From Bolinopsis microptera (lineage: Eukaryota > Ctenophora > Tentaculata > Lobata > Bolinopsidae), in assembly GCF_026151205.1 (NCBI RefSeq), contig NC_087072.1, forward strand, positions 3,305,375 through 3,369,374: a stretch of 64,000 nucleotides of DNA. The letters are read 5' to 3'. The position numbers were made by a program, and so were the translations under genes. Positions 37,430 through 50,600 of the stretch are shown piece after piece. The notes beneath the pieces were generated by a model. The model was not told where the DNA came from and searched no databases. It worked only from the letters and a program-made list of their open reading frames with translations. How positions within the stretch are numbered: position 1 is the first letter of the stretch; every line of letters starts with the position of its first letter.

Positions 37430-38894
37430 AGTGTAGCAGTAGAGGTTGTTATTTACCGGGATCTAGAGGACTAGTCTGAGTCAGGTACTATATACTGAGT
37501 TGGTTGGTTCAAAATGAAACCCGCTCAATTAGTTTGACGTTTAGGAAATTAAAGTCAGAAAAGGATTTTTAGTAAAACTGGAACTGAATCCAAGATCATG
37601 CGTATGTTACAAATCGGATAAATTAGACATATTTACAATCGGAGCCAAGGACGGCTATGGAGGTGAAAGGAGTGCAGTGTCATGTGATTCGTGTCTCTCA
37701 AATTTGATTGGTTGGTGCTAAGGTAGTGTTAGGAGTAGGACTGTGAAAGGTCAAGGTTGTAACTTAAACATTAAAAGGATTGTGTGAATGGATTCGTGGG
37801 GAAGTGCTAGTAGATGGTGTGAAGTCAAGGTGCTGGGAAATGTGGAAAATTCTTTGTGGAATTAGTTTGAATTTAGTTGGAGCCGTCCGGGAATAAAACA
37901 TGAAATATAAGTATTTTAATAATCAATAAAGTATATATACTGTACACGAGGAGAGACTTCGTCAAGTTTAACCTCAATAACATCACTAAAGTTCCACAAT
38001 TCTATATGATACTTTTGGAAAACTAAACATTTCACTCAGTTACAGTTTTCAGCTACAGTTTTCAAATCGAGATCAAATTGAGGTTAAACATTAAGGGTTA
38101 AAAAACCACAGATTTTCATCCCATTCACCTCAACAGATAAAGAATCACCCAAACCACTTTCTAATAGTAACCGATCCAACAGAAAGTCTCAGACATCGTC
38201 CATGAGGATTTAGATTTAAGAAAGAATATAGATAAATATACTACAGAATAGCCAATCTTCAGAGGAGTCTCCTATTATTAGAGGAACCAACCCCAAGTTA
38301 AACTGCCAATCTAATTCTTCACTTCCACTACCACACCACTGTTCATACCACATGGCACATTGGGGGAAGAAGTTACAGATCCGAATTAAAATAAGATAAT
38401 CATCTCACTCATTCCTAGCGACAACAAACGTTTTATTAGTAAATACATTCACCAGGTCGTAATCAGCAGATACGGTTAATTAAAACGCCTTACAGCATAG
38501 AAATAACGTCTTATTAGAAGAGACATTCACCTGGTTGTATTCAGCCAAACCGATTAATTAAGGGCATTAAACAAAACGGAAATTTGTTTAGGGTCATGTC
38601 GTGTTTAAATGACAGTTATGGGTTAAGGTTATAGCCCTGAAGCTACTCTTATAAAACCCTAACCATAATCAATAACTCTAACCCTCAGGGAAGCGTTTTC
38701 ATCCAACTCCAAGTTCAGGGAGTTGATTCGGATTTCGGAATAATCACTTTCATACCCATAGGGCCTTTTTACAAGATATAAGAACATTTGGGCAAGCCCA
38801 GATTTTTAATGGAAGTGGATTTTGAGGAGCTCTCACGACCTGATGTTTTATTCATTCCTGCTGTAAGACTAAGTAATACTGAACGGCACCAGCC
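37430..38894. other. Intergenic DNA
   Basis: AT-rich, no recognised gene. Near 38640-38770 a segment with AACCCTAACC, GGAGTTGATTCGG and GGGCCTTTTTA loosely echoes 36840-36945, probably a second, diverged copy of the same repeat. Confidence 0.45.
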
Positions 38895-39640
<746 letters not shown>

Positions 39641-41157
39641 CAGCCACATCTTCGATCGATTTGTTTAACAACAAAGCCTGAAGTCCTCAGGTTGCCTATA
39701 AATAGTTTAAATCAGCCTTCTTCAAATTATCTCACTCTCAGTTGCCGGCACTTTGATATTTATAATCAATAATAGAGAGCTATATTTATACTCATAGACC
39801 CCACCTCTTTCTATAGCGAGGTAAAGACAGAGAGGCAGGAAAGCGATTAGCTTATTACCACCACCCGTAAAACTACTCCAATATGGACTGCACTGCGACA
39901 GTACAACGTCAGCTAGAACATCTCATCTCGTGATTCATGTAATTGTGAGGTCATTGTCTTAGTCTTACTACTTACCGTTAACGCTACCAGACATGACGCT
40001 GAAAACTACTTTTAATTGCCCAGCACTTATAGCCTACGTCTTTTGCCCATTATAATATTATATTCAATGATCGTAGGTCTTTATAGCCAAGTTGACGAGT
40101 ATAATTTCTATTTCATCTACATTTCCTACATCGTTGTAATGAAGAACTTTACCTGAAATTTGTGGTCGTTCGATTCATAGGATTTCTAATATTTCGACAC
40201 GTGTCTGCCACCATCACCGAGAAATATACGACACGATAAACAACAATATCCATCACTCCATTTTACTGCAATTTCATTCCCAGATGCACGTGACTGCCAC
40301 CGAACCGCTATCACTACTTTTTGCATATCCTGGTGAAGCGGGAGTAATTGGTGGGCAGTTGCCGGTTTGTTGTGTACTGTTATAACTATAAGAGAAGGAG
40401 TGCATGTAAAGAGAGAGAGCGGGAGAGCTAGCAGCTGTATTGCAGAGTTTATCATTAGTCGCAGGGCTGTGTTTACAAGCTCCCGCGTCACACTAGCCTC
40501 TGGGCCTGGGTTCATGTCCTGGTGCCACTCCCTCCCCTGCCTCAGCCACCTCATCACTCACTCCATTAGCCACTTATCCGCAGCTCCATTTAGGTGTGTT
40601 GTCCGAGCCATTATTGTCAGTCACGCTTTGCTTCGCGTCGTAACGACTAGTCTGTGTAGTGTGTTTATCTCGCCTTCATAAATCCGTTTCCATCTTACCT
40701 TCAATTTGCTCTCTTTTATTTTTCTATCTGCACGAAGTCAGAATATGTTGTAACTCGTCCTAATTCCTTACACTAAATTTTCCATCGTTTCAGTAGTACT
40801 ACGATAATAAGATACCGCCACTATTGTGATAAAAAATAGAGATGCCATAATTTGGCAGGCAGAATTAATGCGTACCATTGTACTCTGTACTTTACTTTTT
40901 AAATTGAACTGCAATTAAATTATCAGAGGCAGGACATAATTAGGGGATGTGAATAGCTAAGCTATTTGTGACCTGCCCATCCTTATACCATGATTTGATT
41001 ATCCGGCAGATCTGAATGATCTGTCCGAATCGTAACCGTGCAATGACTCAGAATGTAGATTGTAGAGTTAGAGTCAGCCAGCTAGTTCCTCTTCATTTCT
41101 TTGTTATATGTTTAGCAGTAAGACAGTAACGTTAGCCTCACTAATTACACCTACCTA
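39641..41157. other. Upstream flank of the kinase gene
   Basis: No convincing exon, signal peptide or transmembrane segment for the kinase was found. Two ~105-125-codon frames at about 40186-40681 on opposite strands overlap each other and carry no motif. Confidence 0.45.
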
Positions 41158-43637
41158 GTGATCCGTATCACAGTAGAATCACGAGATGCTGGTGGTGGAG
41201 GTGAGATTGGAGCAAGCACGGAATTAAAAACTGAGTTCCAGAATTTGGGAATGATAACGAACCTCTACCAAGATGCCAGCGCAGTTTTCAACAGCACAAC
41301 CCATCATTTCAGCAAGATCTCCGACAACCTTGCGAACAGTAAGATCACAGAAAATGTATCCAAGATCTCGGAGGCGATCAACAAGAGACTGCACTTCCAG
41401 CACAGACTGAATTGTGGAGCATTGAACCAGGAGACAAACAAGAGACAGTACAAAAAACTCAGCCCTCACTCCCTCTACAGCTCACTCACAAGATTAGAGG
41501 TTAGAGACCCTCTTCTAAACACATTTCTCTAGATCATTACCTTACCCAGACTTATTGATAACCAAGCTTACATCCATCACCAATAACCAAGTTTCTAGAA
41601 TTCTAAATGTAGCTCTCTATCTCCACCAGGGTTTAGCGATAAAGCAAGGAATAATCCCAGAGCTCGCCGATGAGGACCTTGTAGTGACCAAAGTAATAGG
41701 GAGGGGAGCATACGGTGATGTTCACGAGGGGCTACTCAGGGACCGGGAGACTGGAGCCCTGCACAACGTCGCTATTAAATCTCTCAAGAGTATGTCCCAT
41801 TTATTCATAACTTGGTACATAGTACATTGGTACTAGGAGTAGGTACATTACTAGGTACCTACATTCTGTGTCACAATTGATTATATGTTGAAAACATATC
41901 TGTATTTGTTTGAATTGGTGGTATGTTTAACATAGCAGCGACTGCAAATCTCGAACTTCTGGCCCATTATATATTCAGATTATATTGTAAATGTAAACAG
42001 ATTATTTTTTTGATTTGTGGAGTTGCAGAATTGGAGTTAACGACTAATTCTAAACAAGCTAAAAGCCTTTTTATGATGCTCCTATCTCCCCTAGAAGGAC
42101 GAGGGATAATGGTGGCTGCGTTTCTGAGAGAACTTCACATTCTAAGATTGTGTGGGACCCACCCAAACGTGATAAAGTTCTACGGGGCCTTGACCTGTAA
42201 CAGCCCGCGACCTCAGGTTATTTTGGAGCTCTGTACTAAAGGAGACCTCTTCAGACTTATCAGGTGAGGAAATTAAAAAATCAGGGGACCTACTCCATGA
42301 TCAATAATGCTACTCATTTCTAGCGTACTTTTTTGATTCAGAACGGCGCGGATTTAGCTACTGTAGAACTTTGTAAACTACAAATAAAATTGCAATAATA
42401 ATCACAATTTCAGCCAATGTACACCGTGTCACGATAGGAAGACCATTTATGGATCTGTTAAAGACGGAACAATGTTCACATTTACACAAATCTTTCAAAT
42501 GCTCAGAGACGTCGCACATGGTTTGGTAAGTCTATTAAAATGCTTAAAGACAGCGTACAACATTTGGTGGCAAGTAGGTACAATGCCAACCGGCTGTTAG
42601 AGGGCTATTAGCCGGCTATTTGGTTAGGATGAGGCAATTTTATAATTATCTCAGTACTGTTAAAGCTTCACGACTATTAAGCTTAAAGTAAGTCTAACTC
42701 CTTACTCTCGACTGTGCACCTCAGGAACACCTCCACAAGAAGGGAATAGTACATCAGGACTTGTCAGCTCGGAACATTTTACTGGACGAGACGTTCAGAC
42801 CCAAAATATCAGGTAAATTATGTTGTATATTATAAATTATAATATTATCCTAATACCCACATCCAAACCAATGGCATAACAACAAGTCGAACAGATCCTT
42901 TCTTAGAATTACTGTGTCTGTAAGCAATATTCTAGCTTGAAGTTCGACATTGTCATTATTGCCCACGTACAGATTTTGGATTGTCGTCTCACCACGTGGA
43001 GGTTAGAAGGGAACATGAAGCAAAACAGGGCGTGGCTATCCCTGTGAGGTGGGCGGCTCCTGAACTGGTTCTGGAGAGAGTTTACTCAGATAAGAGTGAC
43101 ATGTAGGTTCTTTTATTTAGTAAACAATTGCAAAGTGCACGTGTCTTCATTTTTTGAGCTTTTAGCTTAACGGAAAATTTGAAAACGTCTTGATTAATTC
43201 AGATAACCAAGGAAATAGCACCAAGATACATACACACAAAATAATAAGTTTCCTATTTCCTATTTCCCTCAGTTGGTCCTATGGTATTCTGATAGGGGAG
43301 GTGGTGTCTTACGGGGACGTTCCCTGGCCCAAACTCTCTCAGACTGACATCAGACGAGCTATGAAGAAACGAGTCCCTCCCGAGCCTCCACACAATACCT
43401 ACTTTCCACTGTGAGTTACACGTGACTTGTAGATCCTTATATGGACATCACGTGATATGTTGGGTATCAATTAATTTCACTTTTAACAACGTGTTACTGT
43501 TAAGTCAACACTGCTCACATCCATTTCAATATCCCAGACAGCAGATACTGCTGCAGTGTTGGGAATATGATCCAGAGAGAAGGCCGGAGTTGCAACAGTT
43601 AGGGGAGGCTATTGGGAACTTTAACGTCAGCAGATAG
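41158..43637 (+). CDS. Tyrosine kinase, multi-exon, atypical catalytic loop (HQD)
   Basis: Exons: 41158-41499 (tentative; helix-rich, 5' edge uncertain), 41630-41789, 42095-42263, 42414-42525, 42725-42812, 42973-43102, 43273-43410 and 43538-43637; all join in frame with GT-AG introns. The kinase domain is complete: P-loop GRGAYGDV, ATP-binding lysine in VAIKSLK, alpha-C glutamate in FLREL, gatekeeper region VILELCTKGDL, catalytic loop HQDLSARN, DFG, RWAAPE, then SDIWSYGILIGEVVSYGDVP and CWEYDPERRPE before the stop. VRWAAPE and SARN point to the tyrosine-kinase group, nearest to receptor types, but no extracellular or membrane part is seen. Oddities: glutamine replaces the HRD arginine, and the activation segment (DFGLSSHHVEVRREHEAKQG and on) has no tyrosine. 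The protein ends about ten residues after the domain. It is convergent with CFAP69. Confidence 0.85.
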
Positions 43638-44559
43638 CTCGGGATAACACGTTTAGTAGACTGTCACTCAGACTGATAACGCGTGATCCAAACTGCAATT
43701 AACGCGTGACTCAATCAGATATGAAATATGGGCAAGAGACTTATGGGTTCAACTTCAAGGAATTTACACTCAAGAACTTTATACTCATAATAGTTTTAAA
43801 GTTTTAAAATTACCCTGCCTACAAAAATAATGCCTTAAAAAACTTATGTCTTAAAAATTAGAATTTGTTTTATTTCCAAAAAAAATACATCTTATTTTTA
43901 TTCTTAACGTATAGAAGTTACACTTACCAGATAAATTGGCCAAAAACCATTATTTATTGATAGTTAATTTATGAATGATTTAGGACTTAAAATTTGTATT
44001 TATTAACATTGGTATTTGTTTTGATAAGCCATGGAATCTTAACGATATAATTCAGAAAACAAATCTTTGATAAGAATTATATTTATGATTTTATCTTTTC
44101 GTTTATTTTATAGCTGATATTATTTAATTAGTAATCATTTCATTATTTGATAATTAAGATTTGGCGTAATACAAAGTAGAAAACTGTTAATTAAGGGATG
44201 CAAATGAGAACAGTGACATAATATGTACAATTATTTACAAAGGTAATCGCATGACTTAAAAATATCCAAAATACTCTTGTTTTATTATTTTTTAGACTTA
44301 AATAATCTAAGGAACTCTTCACATATTATGCAGTTGTATTTTCGCACAATATAGTCCTCCTGTGTTTCTGCAGAGCTATAATTTAATCATCGTTTGTAAA
44401 ATATATTTTCTCAGAAACTGCGTTATACTTTAACTTATATGTGAAGGATCCTGGCATCTAACGAGATTTTTTGTGAGAATAAATTAAAAGTGTACAAAAA
44501 GTCTGCCATATCAAATAAAGTTCCGTTCAAGTACAGCACACTCACTAAGTGATGTCAGT
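43638..44559. other. Convergent 3' intergenic region
   Basis: AT-rich DNA between the kinase stop and the 3' end of CFAP69. No further exon recognised. Confidence 0.5.
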
Positions 44560-44640
44560 CACCACGTGATGTCATAACATCACGTGACGTCACAACATCA
44601 CGTGACGTCACAACATCACGCGACGTCACTCACCACGGGA
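44560..44640. repeat. 18-bp tandem repeat with CACGTG and TGACGTCA
   Basis: About four copies of CATCACGTGACGTCACAA with changes. Each unit contains an E-box (CACGTG, once CACGCG) and a CRE-like TGACGTCA. It lies 28 bp beyond the CFAP69 stop codon, so probably in its 3' UTR. Whether any factor binds cannot be told from sequence. Confidence 0.75.
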
Positions 44641-44667
44641 CATGTTTTCACAGATCACGTGACGAAG

Positions 44668-47600
44668 TCACTGAGTGATGACACTGCGCTCGTTGCTGCG
44701 AGTGGGGGAGATACCAGGAAGGACCTTGTGCGGAGAGACAAGGTTAGGGTTATCAGAGAGGGGGACGTTGATGTGGCGCCCACTGTGAACAGTGGTGGTC
44801 AGCATCTTGAGCAAGGTGTTGTGTTCCACTGTGTCCCTGATACTGGGGGAGTACGAGAGTTAAAAATAAGATTGAAACTCCGGGTGAATCCTGGCTGTTA
44901 GAACCGGACAAACTTATCCCAAACCAAATTATACCTCAAGCTACAAAGGTTCGGGTTCCCTTCTAATAATGAGACTTGTGTCCAGTATAATTATTAATGT
45001 AGCTGCAGATCTTTCTAGAATTTTACTTTTAGACCTAATCGCTTTCAACAATCACGAGACGTAACATCACTTGTGTATAAGATGCATTCTACAGTCTCAT
45101 TGTCTGGCACACTTCGTCAGAATTGCTGAAACATTGGTACACGCGGCGAATAATAGAAAGTATAAATTGATAGATATTCTCCATTTCTTACCCTGGGGGA
45201 TCCTGTTTTGATTTCTCAGCCAGAGCACTTTGCCTTTGTTTTGATATTTGAAGAGTCTCGTAGTCGCTTGTTCTGCAGAAAATACGCAGTTAAAAGCAGG
45301 AAATAGCCCGGGCTTACCCACACTTTGAGATATAATCGATATCTAAGCGATTGTTTTGAGGTTAGCTGGTCAACTTTCTGGCCATTTATGTGAATCAGAT
45401 TAGCTGTACATTGTGACGTTACAAAAATTAGAGAGATAATGAAAGAGGCGATCCCAGTCGGGCGTTCCTTAATCAACCCGGAACTGTCGAAATGTTTGAA
45501 TAGGTGGTCACGTGATATCATGCTTTTATTCACGTGGTATGACGTCACATCATTCATGCCGAAGTATTAAGCTATTATTAAGTTATTTTACGTTGCAGTG
45601 ATTTAAATGACCCAATATTAAGTATAGACCAGACAGTATTCCGGAGAATTGTCAATAAACTTGAGAGATAAATGCCACGATTCCAGCCTCTTGGTCGAGT
45701 GTTATTACGCATTTAAAGTGCAAAGTACTGGCTAGGGCCAATGGAGAAAGTGCTGGAAGTTTCTAAAAGTTTGTAACCACTGACCAGGCGGTAGTCAGAC
45801 TCTTTTGTGAGGTACTTTGCAACTGTTCTACGTCGAAAGTTCAGAATAAAGCATATTCATAGTACAACCTGTCTTAATAGATAGACTTTGAGGATCGAAA
45901 CCAACATTCAACAACCCAGTAAAAAGCTTGGAAATAGAAAACAATATTTAAGTCTAGTACTCTTATAATGACCGTTTAAGGTATTAGAGTTAAAGAGTAC
46001 CACCCTACTACACATTCGAAGTTAGCGATATAAAATACCAACTTTAAAACGTTCCACTTCTAGATAATAAGCACGCTCCAACTACGGAAAATGACTGTGA
46101 AGTTGTATCTCTGATCGATCCATCCGGTATTATACAATATACAGTATACATACGATTCTAGAACACTTGAATTCTCACTTAAAATTTAAACTCAATCTTC
46201 ACATTGGCGATGGTGGCCCGTGGCATCCTAAAAGTATAATCTTCTGGCTGGCTGATCCCAGACACGGTCTGTAGCCATCGATTGTTCTCACAGTTATTCT
46301 CCTAAGTTCTAAACTACACCACGAGGAGGGAGGAGAGATTCTCTTATAACAGTTCACTTATCACTCCCCCAGGGTCACGTTATTATACCTGAATTCATTC
46401 CAGATGACACTCATTATCCCATTACAGCAATGTGAAAAGACAAGTGGACAGGTGGAGCAGGTGATGTCCGTGAGAAAGTGGTGAAATTTCCTGAAAACTG
46501 TGGCCAGCCGGAGTAGACGGCACACTAATCACAGCCTGCATTATTATACGTTATGATATTACCATATAAATTGCACTGCATAATTATCTTGCAAGCTCAT
46601 GAATTGGGAGGCGAGAAAAGTGATTACCCGGCTAATCAGATCCAGGGCGGTTATTAGTCGTTGTTATGGAAAAATTAGGCCATGTGTGTGTGTGTGTGTG
46701 GGGCGTCAATTTAAATATCCGTTAGCTTATAACGATTGCAGATTAAGTCAGAGTTAATTTGGCCACGGAATGATTAATAAATATAACTTTATCTTAAATT
46801 AAAAGAAAGGTCTGACAATTTGGTTGGAGCTTTACCTACCATGTGAAATGTTTGATCAGTACTTAACTTTTACATTTGGATAACGGCGACTTCTAGAATT
46901 GTAGACTAAATGAGTAAAAGGTAACTAACAAGCAATTTAAAGGTCACCAATAGGTTACTGACAGGCTTTCAACAGGTGAATTAACAGCTCTCAAAAGGTC
47001 ACTTAATGGTTGTATGTCACTAACCGTGACCAACATCCAACAAATCATTAATTATGGTTACCACTTAACAGACAACGAACGAACCAACATGGCGACCCTA
47101 GCAAACTAGGGACGAGATGCCGAAACCCTTTTCAAGCGGTATAGCCGCACGGTCCTTTTGGTACAGATTTCCCTGCAGCACAGTCGGGACCCAACCCCAG
47201 GTATATGCACTTTTGTCATTTCACCAGCTCTAGTAACGGTTATATAAACAGTTGACGAGTAAAGTAATACTTGTTGATGAAGTTGATCCTGGATGCGTTC
47301 TGTTGTTCCCACTGTTTGAAGTTGAACTTGATCTGTTCATAACAAGCTTGTTCATCTTCCAACTCAACTCGGCTCTCCCTGTCCAGTATCTCCATCTGAA
47401 AACACTGTTTTATAAATCAGGAAATACATTTCTCTCTAAGTGATTATTGAACCAAGATAAGGTTATATCATAGAGATTGTGGATCAAGATACAATTCTTC
47501 AATATATAGGTTTTGTGGACAACGATTTTGTCTCAAAATTCCCTTACCCATCAAAACATGGGTTTGATTAAAAGAAGTGGCATGTATAGTACTGATGTAC

Positions 47601-50600
47601 GGTCAATGGTCATATGGATAAATCTCCACCGGTCAAAAGTATCATACTTATTAAAATCAGTAAAGTGGTCTGTTAACGATATTTGATATGAGCTTAACAA
47701 ATTCTGATGCTTTGATTTCCATTTCATCACTTACAGACCTCATAATTCTGAACTTTTAGTTCTGCATCAATTCTCCTAATAGGCTGGTACTAGGAGTCCG
47801 ATATAATCGAATAAAGGGAATGTTGGCTCTGAAACTTCTTAAGAATGTATTCAGTAATATGTGGGCTATGAAGGGTTGTGGTTTGTAAGTTAAGTGACGA
47901 GTACCCTATATATAATACCCTAGTAGGTAGGTACGATAATACATGGTACCTTGTAGTAATTAAAAGAAACTCCCTAGACGTCAGAATGATAGACTAAACA
48001 TGGTCGAGCTATCAACAGTTATCCTGATCATTCCACTTTATTTCATGTTGCTAACGGCTAATGTCACGTGAGTAGTTGTGCATGCTCGGCTGCCTCTACT
48101 TCTCCTTATCATCTAATTGAACCGCGAATAATAAAAGTAATTGTCGCCACAATATCACCGGATACATAGTTGTGCCAAAGTCCTCTCTCTCTCACCTTCA
48201 CTCTCATCAGACTATAAATTTTCGGTTTTACAGTGCACTTGTGAAGATTTGGTAACATTTACAGTAGGATGCAAGGAATTAACAAGATTTATATTTTTCT
48301 GGAAGAAAAGGTAAGCTCTCCCACATGTGAGGGCCCGCTAATCTTGTACGGGAAAAAGAAGACAATTTAAACACTATTTTTGCGCTGCAAGATTCCCTCT
48401 CTGTGTGGGAGAGTAGAGTTGAGGGCTGGAGTTTAACTTTTCCTGGTAAATGTTTGCTGGTGCCACTCAGTCCGTAAACCATTGCAACATGACAGTTTAT
48501 TGCTGTAGGGTTCTGCCCATTTTAAAAGTACAGTCCGCGGCAGCTGCTCACTTTTTAGCCAGATACTTTTGTTAGGGTCAGTGGCGGCAAATTTGTTATA
48601 TTCAGTGCTGTTTGTTAGTAGAAATATGTTTAATTAGCAAATTCCTGTGCCGTTTGAGAACCCAACTCCGTTAATGGTAGACTCCCCGCCCAATTGTATC
48701 ACTTGATGCTGTTTTAAAAGCCTCACTTTTTGCGGCTATGGTAGTCTGTTTCTCACTTGATACTGTTTTAAAAGCCTCACTTTTTGCGGCTATGGTAGTC
48801 TGTTTCTCACTTGATACTGTTTTAAAAGCCTCACTTTTTGCGGCTATGGTAGTCTGTTTCTCACCTGATGCCGTTCTAAAAGCCTCACTTTTTTCGGCTA
48901 TGGTAGTCTGTTTCTCACTTGATAATGATACTGTTTTAAAAGCCTCACTTTTTGCGGCTATGGTAGTCTGTTTCTCACTTGATGCTGTTTTAAAAGCCTC
49001 ACTTTTTGCGGCAATGGTAGTCTGTTTCTCACTTGATACTGTTTTAAAAGCCTCACTTTTTGCGGCTATGGTAGACTGTTTCTCACTTGATGCCGTTTTA
49101 AAAGCTTCACTTTTGGCGGCTATGGTAGTCTGTTTCTCACCTGATGCCGTTTAACAGCTTCACTTTTGGCGGCTATGGTAGTCTGTTTCGCACCTGATGC
49201 CGTTTAACAGCTTCACTTTTGGCGGCTATGGTAGTCTGTTTCTCACCTGATGCCGTTTAACAGCTTCACTTTTGGCGGCTATGGTAGTCTGTTTCTCACC
49301 TGATGCCGTTTAACAGCTTCACTTTTGGCGGCTATGGTAGTCTGTTTCTCACCTGATGCCGTTTAACAGCTTCACCTTTGGCGGCTATGGTAGTCTGTTT
49401 CTCACCTGATGCCGTTAAACAGCTTCACTTTTGGCGGCTATGGTAGTCTGTTTCTCACCTGATGCCGTTTAACAGCTTCACTTTTGGCGGCTATGGTAGT
49501 CTGTTTCTCACCTGATGCCGTTTAACAGCTTCACTTTTGGCGGCTATGGTAGTCTGTTTCTCACCTGATGCCGTTTAACAGCTTCACTTTTGGCGGCTAT
49601 GGTAGTCTGTTTCTCACCTGATGCCGTTTAACAGCTTCACTTTTGGCGGCTATGATAGTCTGTTTCTTACCTGATGCCGTTTAACAGCTTCACTTTTGGC
49701 GGCTATGATAGTCTGTATCTCTCTGAGAGCCTCCCTGTCACTCTTGATAGGGGTGATGTTATCCAGCATCAGTTCTGCAATTATCTCCTCCCAAACCTCT
49801 CCAACTTTGAAATCCAAGTAGTTCTCAATCAGAGTCAGTGTGATCTGGAGTAGGGTGTTTTATTAGATAACATGCTGGGTAAGGTGTGATAAGAATTAGA
49901 TAACATCCTGTGTAAGATGTGATAAGAATTGCTCCCAGAAATTTTAGCGTATGTTAATATCTACCCTCCCCAATTATTTCCTTTGTGCTCGATCATTAAC
50001 TACAGGAAACCTGCACAAAGTATATGTATTTAAACACTGAGCGGTAAAATGCTTTACAGTTTATTATTGTATTTACAGTCTGCATTTATTACAGCCGACA
50101 TGAAGAGAACTTGTATCTGGGAATGAGAGGTTTGCTAAATCACGTACTTTGATCTTAATGCAGACAGCAATCAGGCAATCTTAGTCAACAAATGTAATTT
50201 TAGTCATTATCGTAACTAATGCAATGGTAAATGGTTATTATTGTAATGAATGGTTATCATGTTTAAAGTTGTTCTAACCTGATCCTTGGCAGAAACGGGA
50301 GGTAGATTATCAAACCCAATCCGGAAAAGCATAGCGTAAATCTTTGCTCGCATGTTATCAGCAACATCCAGTATAGCCAGAGTAGGAGTGGAGCTGAGGG
50401 CGTGCGCGCTAACGTCAGTCATCAGCTGTTCTGCTCCTTGTAGAGGCGTGGCTGGGTCTGTGAAGGAGTGGAAGGTTAGGGGCTGGGTCTGTGAAGGGGT
50501 GAAAGGTTAGGGGCTGGGTATGTGAAGGGGTGGAAGGTTAGGGGCTGGGTCTGTGAAGGGGTGGAAGGTTAGGGGCTGGGTCTGTGAAGGGGATGGAAGG

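Noticed and set aside
40186-40681. Opposing 123- and 104-codon frames upstream of the kinase
   Set aside because: They overlap on opposite strands, have no domain, and no link to the kinase exons was found.
48738-49154. 138-codon plus-strand frame of 18-residue repeats
   Set aside because: It is the complement of the exon-derived 54-bp minisatellite; the frame breaks where units become 53 bp.
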